Positions 1-8,698 of a DNA stretch of 34,406 nt are shown piece by piece (the first letter of the stretch is position 1; the number at the start of each line of letters is the position of its first letter). Both the position numbers and the translations under genes were made by a program. The notes below the pieces were generated by a model. It searched no databases. It saw only the letters and a list, made by a program, of their open reading frames with translations, and had not been told where the DNA came from. The stretch comes from an uncultured Phenylobacterium sp. (GTDB taxonomy: Bacteria; Pseudomonadota; Alphaproteobacteria; Caulobacterales; Caulobacteraceae), in the NCBI RefSeq assembly GCF_902826855.1, contig NZ_CADEGK010000023.1, forward strand, positions 1-34,406, in the 5' to 3' direction.

Positions 1-771
1 TACTACAACGACTTCATGCGGCCTCAGGACATCGAGTCGGTGATGATGATCCGCCTAGCCGCCCATGGGCTGGACGTCAGTTCGCTCACGGTGAACCGGC
101 CGCGGTCCGGCGAGCCATTCGGACCGCGCGAGGTGACTCGCGCCAAGCGGTATCATGGAGACCTTCGCCGGGCCTTCCGACTGACCGAGGCGCTCACGGG
201 CAGCGGCGTCGCCGACGACACCCTCGAGAACAGCCAGGCTCCCGCCGGGGACGCCGTGTTCCTGCTGGACGACGACGGGACCCTGCGCCGCATGAACGCC
301 GCCGCCGAACGGCTGCTGACGCGGCGGGACGAGCTTAGCGCCGCCGGCGGGCGGCTGGCAGCGCCCAACGATCCATCGGGTCGACTAGAGGCGCTCATCG
401 CGGCGGCCGGCGACCGGTCTTCAGCGGATCGCGCCGCCGGCTCGATGAGCCTGCGCGCCAGCGAGGCGCGGCCGCCGTTGTCGATCACCGTGGCGCCGGC
501 CCGGTCCGACCGGCTCGCGGTGTTTCGCCACAGGCCGGCGGTGATCGTCTGCGTCGCGGAATCGGGCTCCGACGACGGCGTGCGCCTGACCGCGCGTGAG
601 CGCGATGCGCTGTCCTGGGTGGCCGAAGGCAAGTCGGACTGGGAGATCGCGGTGATCCTCGGCCTGTCGGAGACGACGGTGCGCTTCCACGTCGACAACG
701 CGCGCCGAAAACTGGGAGCCGTGAACCGCGCCCAGGCGGTCGCCCGGCTGTTGTCGGGGCGCCGCGACTGA
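1..771 (+). CDS. LuxR-type HTH transcriptional regulator, 5' end missing
   Basis: The frame is open to the first base of the window (YYNDF precedes the first internal Met at base 16), so the gene very likely starts upstream and only its 3' part is visible. The last ~65 residues are a typical LuxR/GerE helix-turn-helix: LTARERDALSWVAEGKSD, then EIAVILGLSETTVRFHVDN, then the ARRKLGAVNRAQAVA tail. The preceding ~190 residues look like a PAS/GAF-type sensor region (FLLDDDGTLRRMNAAAERLL is PAS-like), so the protein probably senses a small signal and binds DNA as a dimer. There is no autoinducer synthase gene in the window. Confidence is high for the family; the signal and targets are unknown. Confidence 0.85.
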   Translation, partial: YYNDFMRPQDIESVMMIRLAAHGLDVSSLTVNRPRSGEPFGPREVTRAKRYHGDLRRAFRLTEALTGSGVADDTLENSQAPAGDAVFLLDDDGTLRRMNAAAERLLTRRDELSAAGGRLAAPNDPSGRLEALIAAAGDRSSADRAAGSMSLRASEARPPLSITVAPARSDRLAVFRHRPAVIVCVAESGSDDGVRLTARERDALSWVAEGKSDWEIAVILGLSETTVRFHVDNARRKLGAVNRAQAVARLLSGRRD

Positions 772-880
772 CGACCAACCGGCCCTGCGCAACAGTGTCG
801 CATCGCGCCGGCGGTAAGCATTTGGCATTCCAGGGCTCGATAGGTTCGGCGACATCGCGACGCCAGCCGGGGAGTTTCTC

Positions 881-1096
881 ATGTCCTTCACGTTCACCCA
901 GAAAGACCTCACCGAGTGGGGCTCTGCGCTGCTCGTGTTCGTCTCCGGCGCCACCACCGGCCACTACGCCGCCACCGGCATGAACGCCATCCAGTGGATG
1001 GGCGCCGCTGCGGCCGTGCTCGGCTCGGTCGCCGTCGCCGTCGCCGTCCGCGTCTGGCCGGCCAAGACCGGCGCGACGGTGAAGGCCGAGGACTAG
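881..1096 (+). CDS. small two-helix membrane protein, unknown function (holin-like layout)
   Basis: A 71-residue protein with a purine-rich ribosome binding site (GGGGAG) 6 bases before the ATG. It has a short polar N-terminus (MSFTFTQKDLTEWG), a hydrophobic stretch at about residues 14-33, a short turn with IQWM, a second strongly hydrophobic Ala/Val segment at about 39-59, and a lysine-containing tail ending KAED. Two helices with a charged tail resemble small holins, but no lysin or other phage gene is nearby, so a phage role is not supported. It is flanked by a LuxR-type regulator upstream and a hairpin-rich intergenic region downstream. I do not recognise the family. Confidence 0.6.
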   Translation: MSFTFTQKDLTEWGSALLVFVSGATTGHYAATGMNAIQWMGAAAAVLGSVAVAVAVRVWPAKTGATVKAED

Positions 1097-1100
1097 GCTC

Positions 1101-1293
1101 CTCCCGCCGGCCGGAAGTTGGTTCGAGGCGGGACCGGTGCGCCCAGACAGGCCTGCACGGGCGGGGTGACACGGAACCGCCGCACCCGCCCGGACGCACC
1201 GGATGAGAGCGGACCCCGCCTCGAGATACCGCTCATGAGGTGAAGGCGCCGAAACCGGCGGCCACGGGTCAGGCCGCAGGCTTTTTCTCTTCT
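1101..1293 (+). ncRNA. hairpin-rich intergenic region, candidate structured RNA
   Basis: Several inverted repeats follow one another directly after the 71-residue gene. TCCCGCC (1102-1108) pairs with GGCGGGA (1127-1133). CCGGTGCG (1134-1141) pairs perfectly with CGCACCGG (1195-1202), and within that helix CGGGCGGG (1158-1165) pairs with CCCGCCCG (1185-1192), extended by TG/CA across one bulged G. ATGAG-a-GCGG (1203-1212) pairs with CCGCTCAT (1229-1236). GCGGCC (1258-1263) pairs with GGCCGC (1272-1277) just before a T-rich run. It does not match tRNA, SRP RNA, tmRNA or 6S RNA as I know them. It may be a small RNA, a 3' UTR or a leader; GC-rich DNA forms such stems often, so confidence is low. 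Confidence 0.3.
1258..1293 (+). terminator. intrinsic terminator
   Basis: A 6-bp perfect stem GCGGCC/GGCCGC (1258-1263 and 1272-1277) with an 8-base loop, followed by AGGC and a pyrimidine-rich tract beginning TTTTT (1282-1286). It ends transcription coming from the upstream small-protein gene or structured RNA, before the sigma factor gene. Confidence 0.5.
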
Positions 1294-1306
1294 GAGGGGC
1301 GCGCGC

Positions 1307-1335
1307 TTGCCAGGGCCGGAGCCGCTCCGCACAAT
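1307..1335 (+). promoter_or_regulatory. candidate sigma-70-type promoter giving a leaderless sigma factor mRNA
   Basis: TTGCCA (1307-1312) and CACAAT (1330-1335) are separated by exactly 17 bases, matching the -35 consensus at 5/6 and the -10 consensus at 4/6. The predicted transcription start falls at about 1342-1343, on the A of the ATG chosen for the sigma factor, and there is no ribosome binding site in front of that ATG. Both facts fit a leaderless transcript. This is inferred from sequence only. Confidence 0.35.
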
Positions 1336-1342
1336 CGCGGCC

Positions 1343-1906
1343 ATGTTGAAGCGTGCGCCGAACGACGAGGTCCGCGTGCTGCTCGCCGCCTGGCGGGCCG
1401 GAGACCGAGGCGCACGTGACCGCCTGTTCGCGATGCTCTACGCCGAGCTCGGCTTGACCGCCTCGGCGATGCTGCGGGGCGAGCGGGACGTCTCGCTCTC
1501 CATCGGCGACCTTGTCCACGAGACCATCATCAAGCTGATCGCCTTGGACCAAATCGACTGGCAGGACCGGGCGCACTTCATGGCGCTGACTTCGGTGATG
1601 ATGCGCCGCGCCCTGATCGAGCATGTGCGCGCCAAGCGCACGGCCAAACGCCAGCACGTAAAGGTGGAGCTGCACACCAACTTGCCCGATGTCGGCAACG
1701 CCGACCTGGACGAGATCAACGAGGCGCTGAACCGGCTGGGTCGGATCGACCCCGAGCGGGCCGAGATCGTCGAGATGCGCTACTTCGGCGGCATGGAGGT
1801 CGCCGACATAGCGGTGGTGTTGAAGCTGTCGGAATCAACCGTGAAGCGGCGGTGGCAGGCCGCGCGGCTGTGGCTCTACGAAGCGCTCCAGCCGCAGGAT
1901 GGCTGA
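1343..1906 (+). CDS. ECF-like RNA polymerase sigma factor, kinase-linked type
   Basis: A 187-residue sigma-70-family factor of the ECF-like group that reads LVHETIIKL in region 2 and ends with a region-4 HTH (VEMRYFGGMEVADIAVVLK, then LSESTVKRRWQAARLWLYE). The RAHFMALTSVMMRRALIEHV segment is typical of the Sig-70_X6/TIGR02999-type group. The usual acidic cluster of region 2.2 (DAED-like, just before LVQE) reads VSLSIGD here (residues 50-56), with a single acid and two serines. No anti-sigma gene adjoins it; instead its last 8 bases overlap the start of a membrane Ser/Thr kinase. The ATG at 1343 is preferred because homology begins there and a promoter fits just upstream. A longer start at TTG 1307 is less likely. 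Confidence 0.88.
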   Translation: MLKRAPNDEVRVLLAAWRAGDRGARDRLFAMLYAELGLTASAMLRGERDVSLSIGDLVHETIIKLIALDQIDWQDRAHFMALTSVMMRRALIEHVRAKRTAKRQHVKVELHTNLPDVGNADLDEINEALNRLGRIDPERAEIVEMRYFGGMEVADIAVVLKLSESTVKRRWQAARLWLYEALQPQDG

Positions 1907-4298
1907 GCGGCGACCACCCCGCTCGGTCGAGGCCCTGGCCTTGGATCTGGTCGAGCGCGCCATGGACCAGCCGTCCGACGCGCGGGCCGCCTGGATTGGC
2001 CGGCAACAGGCGCCGGCGGCGGTGCGCGATCGCGCCCTGGCGCTGCTCGCGGGCAGCGCGGGCGCTGCGGCCCTGCTCCCAACGGGCGGCGCGCCGGGGG
2101 CCGCCGGGGAAGCGCCGCTGCCCGAGCAGATCGGGGCCTACCGGGTCACCGGCCTGATCGGCCAGGGCGGCATGGGGGCCGTCTATCGCGGCGAACGGAC
2201 GGCGGACTTCGACCACACCGTGGCGATCAAGGTGATCCGGCCAGGCGCGCTCTCCAGCGCCCTGATCGAGCGCTTCCGGCGGGAGCGGCAGACCCTGGCG
2301 CGGCTGGCGCACCCGCATATCGCGCGGCTGTTCGACGGCGGCGAGACCACGGCGGGCGAGCCCTACATCGTCATGGAGTATGTCGAGGGTCGCCCGCTGG
2401 ACGCCTGGCTCGACGAGGCGGCCCCGGGACTCGCCGCGCGGCTGGACCTTTTCCACGCCACGGCTTCTGCGGCGGCGTTCGCCCACCAGAACCTGATCGT
2501 CCACGGTGACCTGACGCCCGGAAATATCCTGGTCGACGCGGCCGGACAGCCCAAGCTGATCGACTTCGGGATCTCCTCGCCCGCCGCCGCAGAGAGCGCC
2601 GCCGCGCCACGGGCGCCCACGGGCAAGGCGGGCATCCACACCCCCGGCTTCGCCGCGCCGGAGCGCATTGCCGGCGCACCCTCGACGACCTTGTCGGACA
2701 TCTACTCGCTGGGCCAGGTCCTGGCCTGGCTGACCAAGGGCGACCCTCAGGCCGACCCCGAGCTTGCCGCGATCATCGCCAGGGCCACGGCGGAAGACCC
2801 GGCGGACCGCTACTCGACCGTCGAGGCGCTGCGCGACGATGTGGCGGCGCATCGCGGAGGCCATCCGGTCGCCGCCATGGACGGCGGGCGGGGCTATGTG
2901 TTCGGCAAGTTCGTGCGCCGCCATCGCCTCGGGGTCGGCGCCGCCGCCACTGCGAGTGCGCTGCTGGTCGCCGCCCTGGGCGCGACGCTGGTGGCCAATT
3001 CGCGCGCCGAGGCCGCGCGCGCCGAGGCCGAATCCCGGTTCCAGCAGACCCGGCAGATCGCCACCACAATGCTGTTCGACGTCTACAACGAGGTCAGCAA
3101 GGTCCAGGGATCGACCAGGGCCCGCGAAGTGCTGGCGCGGACGGGCCTTGCCTATCTTGACGCCTTGACCGCCGATCCGGACGCGCCGCGCGACGTGCGT
3201 GTGGAAGCCGGCCGCGGCTACGTCCGATTGGCGCAGGTCACCGGCAGCGGCCAGCAGAGCCAGCTCGGCCGCGCGGCCGACGCCAACACCCTGCTGAAGA
3301 AGGCGGAGACGGTTCTCCGCGAGGCCTACGCCGAGGCGCCGGATGACCCCAAAGTCCGCCTCGGCCTCGCCGATGCGCTGATCGAGCAGTCCGGCGTGAA
3401 CCTCTACAACAACAGTGAGATCGCGCTGGCCCGCAGGCAGGCCGTCGAGGCGCAGGGTCTCCTGGAGCCGTTCGCGGCGCGGGATGCGACTGCGGCGCGG
3501 CTCTATGCGGTCGCGGTGCAGGCCGAGGGCGATTCCCACGGCTGGGACGGCGCCTACGCCAAGAGCCTCGAGCCCTTCCACCGCGCCGAGGCCTTCATCG
3601 CCGCCCTGCCCCCGGCCTTGCGTGACAATACCGGGGTGATGAAGGCGCAGTCGGCGATCCTGCGGCTGCGGGCGGAGGCGCACCATGAGCTCGGCGATGA
3701 CACCACGGCCCTGCCCGCCATGGACCGCGCGGTGGCGCTCAACGAAGAGCTGGTGAGGCGTGAGGCCGGGTCACCGGAGGCGAATCGCAAGCTGGCGATC
3801 TCGCTGTGGTATCGCGCCGTCCTCCTCAGCGCGCTGGGACGCGACGTCGAAGCCTACGCCTCCGTCGACCGTGGGGTGGCGATCACCCGGCGGATGCGCG
3901 CCAAGGACCCGGCCGACAGCGGGGTGCTAGGCCTGTTCGCCATCGTCGGCGAGGTGCGGGCCATGGTTCTGGCCGACCTGCGGCGGTTCGCGGAGAGCTA
4001 CGCCATGGCCGACGAGGTCCTGGCCGCCCACCGGCAGATCGTGGCGTCGTCGGATAACGCCGCCGGCCCGCGCCGCAGCATGGCGGCAACCCTCAAGAGC
4101 ATCGGCGGCGTCTACTACAACGGCGGCCGATACGCGCAGGCCTGCGTGACCTGGGCCCAGGCGCGCGGGGTCTACCGCGACCTCGATCGTGCGGGAAAGT
4201 TGACCGGCCACGACCGGACCAACACGCTCAGGGGCATCGACGACTGGATGGCCGCCGCCTGCGACCCGCCCCGAAAGGGGATCGCAGGCGAGGTCTGA
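1899..4298 (+). CDS. membrane serine/threonine protein kinase with C-terminal helical repeats
   Basis: 799 residues. The ~80-residue N-terminal lead is the type found in sigma-linked kinases. The Hanks-type kinase domain (about 80-320) has a Gly-rich loop IGQGGMGAV (87-95), the ATP-anchoring Lys in VAIK (K111), a catalytic loop HGDLTPGN (202-209), DFG (222-224) and APE (253-255). The Arg of HRD and the Lys of HRDLKPxN are replaced by Gly and Thr; the catalytic Asp204 and Asn209 are kept. After RRHR comes a single membrane helix (about 344-366), then a ~430-residue TPR-like helical region expected in the periplasm. The start overlaps the sigma gene by 8 bases, so translation is probably coupled and the sigma is the obvious candidate substrate. 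This is inference by analogy with sigma/kinase pairs such as EcfP/PknT. Confidence 0.9.
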   Translation: MAERRPPRSVEALALDLVERAMDQPSDARAAWIGRQQAPAAVRDRALALLAGSAGAAALLPTGGAPGAAGEAPLPEQIGAYRVTGLIGQGGMGAVYRGERTADFDHTVAIKVIRPGALSSALIERFRRERQTLARLAHPHIARLFDGGETTAGEPYIVMEYVEGRPLDAWLDEAAPGLAARLDLFHATASAAAFAHQNLIVHGDLTPGNILVDAAGQPKLIDFGISSPAAAESAAAPRAPTGKAGIHTPGFAAPERIAGAPSTTLSDIYSLGQVLAWLTKGDPQADPELAAIIARATAEDPADRYSTVEALRDDVAAHRGGHPVAAMDGGRGYVFGKFVRRHRLGVGAAATASALLVAALGATLVANSRAEAARAEAESRFQQTRQIATTMLFDVYNEVSKVQGSTRAREVLARTGLAYLDALTADPDAPRDVRVEAGRGYVRLAQVTGSGQQSQLGRAADANTLLKKAETVLREAYAEAPDDPKVRLGLADALIEQSGVNLYNNSEIALARRQAVEAQGLLEPFAARDATAARLYAVAVQAEGDSHGWDGAYAKSLEPFHRAEAFIAALPPALRDNTGVMKAQSAILRLRAEAHHELGDDTTALPAMDRAVALNEELVRREAGSPEANRKLAISLWYRAVLLSALGRDVEAYASVDRGVAITRRMRAKDPADSGVLGLFAIVGEVRAMVLADLRRFAESYAMADEVLAAHRQIVASSDNAAGPRRSMAATLKSIGGVYYNGGRYAQACVTWAQARGVYRDLDRAGKLTGHDRTNTLRGIDDWMAAACDPPRKGIAGEV
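4261..4285. terminator. small hairpin at the kinase/thiC convergence
   Basis: CCCC-GAAA-GGGG (4269-4280), flanked by GCGA (4261-4264) and TCGC (4282-4285), forms a tetraloop hairpin in the last codons of the kinase, just before both stop codons. No T-run follows on either strand, so it is only a weak terminator candidate. Confidence 0.2.
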
Positions 4299-6296
<1,998 letters not shown>

Positions 6297-6380
6297 GGAG
6301 ATTAGGCCCGAAGGCCAGGCCGGGAAAGCGGATTTCGGCAAATGTGAAGACGCTGAACCCGCGCTCACGTATTCTGCATT

Positions 6381-6405
6381 AACGAGGGGACGTTTAGGAG
6401 CTGAA
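6381..6405 (+). promoter_or_regulatory. 5' leader with AACGAGGGGAC box and strong RBS
   Basis: AACGAGGGGAC (6381-6391) followed by AGGAGCTGA (6397-6405) precedes the ATG at 6410. The same two blocks occur at 24961-24971 and 24973-24981 before another exported-protein gene. The second block is the ribosome binding site; the first probably marks the start of the transcript. Confidence 0.4.
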
Positions 6406-6409
6406 CGCC

Positions 6410-6844
6410 ATGAGACTGGCCATCATCACCCTCGCCGCCACGACCCTCGCGATCGTCGGCGGCGCCGCGGCCATCGCCGCCAAGGAGCCGAAGCCGTCGC
6501 CACTGGGCCCGCCGCCACCGGCAGGGACGGGGTTGCCCAGCGGCCAGTGCATCCGCAGCGACGATATCCGCAACCACACCATCGCCGATCGCAGCACGAT
6601 GCTGCTCGCCGTGGAGCGCAACAAGACCTACCGGGTCACGGTGGACAGCGCATGCCTCGGGGGCGCGACCAGCTCGGACCCGATCATAACCCGCCAGCCG
6701 CCAGGCAGCCGCATCATCTGCAAGCCTATCGACCTGGACCTGGCGGTCTCCAAGGGCGGCTTCCCCAGCCAGTGCATCGTGCGTTCCATCGTGCTGATGA
6801 CCCCGGCGGAGGTCGCGGCCCTGCCGCGGAAGCTGAAGCCTTGA
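6410..6844 (+). CDS. small exported protein, DUF6491-like
   Basis: 144 residues. The N-terminus (MRLAIITLAATTLAIVGGAAAIAAK) is a signal peptide, followed by a proline-rich spacer. The mature part has four cysteines spaced as in DUF6491 proteins: CIRSDDIRNHTIADRSTMLL at the start, YRVTVDSAC, then IICKPIDLDL and QCIVRSIVLMTPAEVAALP at the end. Two disulfides in the periplasm are likely. The function is unknown. The start is supported by AGGAGCTGA 5 bases upstream. It lies divergent from the riboswitch and thiC, and a strong hairpin follows its stop codon. Confidence 0.75.
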   Translation: MRLAIITLAATTLAIVGGAAAIAAKEPKPSPLGPPPPAGTGLPSGQCIRSDDIRNHTIADRSTMLLAVERNKTYRVTVDSACLGGATSSDPIITRQPPGSRIICKPIDLDLAVSKGGFPSQCIVRSIVLMTPAEVAALPRKLKP

Positions 6845-6850
6845 GGATCG

Positions 6851-6880
6851 CGCTCGCCGCGGCCCCGACCGCGGCGAGCG
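6851..6880 (+). terminator. long perfect hairpin after the DUF6491-like gene
   Basis: CGCTCGCCGCGG (6851-6862) and CCGCGGCGAGCG (6869-6880) form a perfect 12-bp stem around a 6-base loop, starting seven bases after the stop codon. There is no T-run, so it may stop RNA polymerase weakly or protect the 3' end of the mRNA. Confidence 0.55.
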
Positions 6881-6970
6881 TCGCGACGACCCCCGGACGG
6901 TGAAGGTGGCGCGGCCGGACGCCGGCTCTCCAGCGGTTGCGGCGCCAGCCCGCGCGGGCTAGGCCGGGCC

Positions 6971-7987
6971 ATGCATTTCGCCCGCTTCGGTCCGGTCCGC
7001 TTCGCCCACCTGCCCACGCCGTTCGAGCCGCTGCCGGGCCTGACCGAGCATCTGGCCCGACCGGGTGGCGGCGGACCGGCTTTGTGGATCAAACGCGACG
7101 ACTGCACCGGCCTGGCGGGCGGCGGCAACAAGACCCGCAAACTCGAGTACCTGGTCGGCGATGCGCTGGCCAACGACTGCGACACCCTGGTCACGCAAGG
7201 GGCGATCCAGTCGAACCACGTGCGCCAGACAGCGGCGGCGGCGGCGCGGTTCGGGATGGGCTGCGAGGTCATACTGGAAGCGCGGACCGGATCGCAGGCG
7301 GTGGACTACAACCGCTCCGGCAACGTGCTGCTGGACGAGCTGCTGGGGGCGAAGCTGCGCACCGTGCCGGGCGGGACGGACATGACCCTCAAGCTGGCGG
7401 AGGTCGCCGCCGAGGTCGCCGACGCCGGCGGGCGCCCCTATGTGATCCCTGGCGGCGGCTCCAACGCCATCGGGGCGCTGGGCTACGCCGAATGCGCGCT
7501 GGAGCTGGTGGCTCAGGCCAATGCCGCCGGGGTGGAGATCGACCGCATCGTCACCGCCACGGGCAGCGCGGGCACGCAGGCGGGGCTGGTTGCCGGCCTT
7601 GCGATCATGGGCGCCGACATTCCGGTGCTGGGCATCGGGGTGCGCGCGCCGCAGGAGGCGCAAGAGGCCAGCGTCTTCCGCCTGGCGCAGGAGACCGCGA
7701 CCCTGCTGGGCCACCGCGATCGGGTGACACGCGAGATGGTGGTCGCCGACTGCGATTATGTGGGGGCCGGCTATGGCCTGATCGACGACGGCGTCGTCGA
7801 GGCGCTGAAGCTGGCGGCGCGCACCGACGGCATCCTGCTGGACCCGGTCTATTCCGGAAAGGCGATGAAGGGGCTGATCGCGCTTTCGAACGCCGGCGCC
7901 TTCGACGGTGAGACCGTGGTCTTCCTGCACACGGGCGGGGCGCAGGGATTGTTCGGCTACCAGTCCGAGCTGGAAGGAAAACTCTGA
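6971..7987 (+). CDS. PLP-dependent D-cysteine desulfhydrase / ACC deaminase family enzyme
   Basis: 338 residues, the usual length for the family. GGGNKTRKLEYL contains the PLP-binding Lys54; TQGAIQSNHVRQTAAAA is the substrate/phosphate segment; VIPGGGSNAIGALGY and TATGSAGTQAGL line the cofactor; FLHTGGAQGLFGY closes the protein. Such enzymes release sulfide, pyruvate and ammonia from D-cysteine. Close relatives deaminate aminocyclopropane carboxylate or act on L-cysteate (CuyA), and I cannot separate these from sequence alone. The next gene, a racemase-family protein, starts on the last base of the stop codon (TGATG), so the two are translationally coupled and probably act on the same amino acid in opposite configurations. 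Confidence 0.88.
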   Translation: MHFARFGPVRFAHLPTPFEPLPGLTEHLARPGGGGPALWIKRDDCTGLAGGGNKTRKLEYLVGDALANDCDTLVTQGAIQSNHVRQTAAAAARFGMGCEVILEARTGSQAVDYNRSGNVLLDELLGAKLRTVPGGTDMTLKLAEVAAEVADAGGRPYVIPGGGSNAIGALGYAECALELVAQANAAGVEIDRIVTATGSAGTQAGLVAGLAIMGADIPVLGIGVRAPQEAQEASVFRLAQETATLLGHRDRVTREMVVADCDYVGAGYGLIDDGVVEALKLAARTDGILLDPVYSGKAMKGLIALSNAGAFDGETVVFLHTGGAQGLFGYQSELEGKL

Positions 7988-8691
7988 TGTCGAACACCTC
8001 GCTCACCCTGGGCGTCATCGGTGGCATGGGCCCGGCCGCGACCGTGGAGTTCCTGGGGCGCGTGCAGGCCTACACGCCGGCCCAGCAGGACCAGGACCAC
8101 ATCCGCATCATCGCCGACATCAACCCCAAGGCGCCGGACCGCAACGTTCCCGGCTCCAACGCCGGGGCCGTGCTGGCGGAGATGGCGGGGGCTCTGGCGG
8201 GCGCGGGGGCCCAGGTATTGGCCATGCCCTGCAACACCGCCCACGCCCATGCGGACCTCATCCAACGCGCCAGCGGCCTGCCCCTGGTGGACATGATCGA
8301 CCTCGGCGCCCAGGCGGCGCAGCGCAATGGGGCCATGCGCGCGGGTGTGCTGGGGACCAAGGGGGCGCTGAAGCTCTACCGCGAGTATCTGGCCGCCAGG
8401 GCCATGGGAATGGTGGCGCTGCCGCCCGAGCGGCAGGAGGCGTTCATGGTGACCCTCTACCGGATCAAGGCCGGCGACCTGGGGAGCGATGTGAAGCGCG
8501 AGATGGCGGCCCACGCCGAGGCGCTGCGCGCCGCCGGCGCCGAGGTGCTGATCGCCGGCTGCACCGAACTGCCGCTGGTGCTGCAGCCGCATGACGTGCG
8601 GCTGGACCTGGTCGACCCGGGCGACCTGCTGGCGCGTCGCGCGGTGGGCGTGTGCCTGGGGTGGGAACCGCTGCCCCACATGCCGGGCTGA
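7987..8691 (+). CDS. aspartate/glutamate racemase family protein
   Basis: 234 residues. The family is cofactor-independent and uses two cysteines as acid and base. Both are present: MPCNTAH (Cys82) and GCTELPLVL (Cys192). The N-terminus LGVIGGMGPAATVEFLGRV is the family signature. The most likely reaction is racemisation of an amino acid such as aspartate. The TGATG overlap with the PLP enzyme upstream suggests a substrate related to cysteine or cysteate, but this is inference. It ends 7 bases before the convergent metallopeptidase gene. Confidence 0.9.
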   Translation: MSNTSLTLGVIGGMGPAATVEFLGRVQAYTPAQQDQDHIRIIADINPKAPDRNVPGSNAGAVLAEMAGALAGAGAQVLAMPCNTAHAHADLIQRASGLPLVDMIDLGAQAAQRNGAMRAGVLGTKGALKLYREYLAARAMGMVALPPERQEAFMVTLYRIKAGDLGSDVKREMAAHAEALRAAGAEVLIAGCTELPLVLQPHDVRLDLVDPGDLLARRAVGVCLGWEPLPHMPG

Positions 8692-8698
8692 GCTCCCT

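Noticed and set aside
1118..1130. GGTTCGA resembling a tRNA T-loop
   Set aside because: No acceptor stem, anticodon arm or CCA end fits around it; the same heptamer at about 6232-6238 belongs to the riboswitch.
1716..3686. A 656-codon open frame antisense to the kinase gene
   Set aside because: GC-rich coding DNA leaves long open frames opposite real genes. The translation is Arg/Gly/Asp-rich low-complexity sequence without a domain, while the plus strand encodes a clear kinase.
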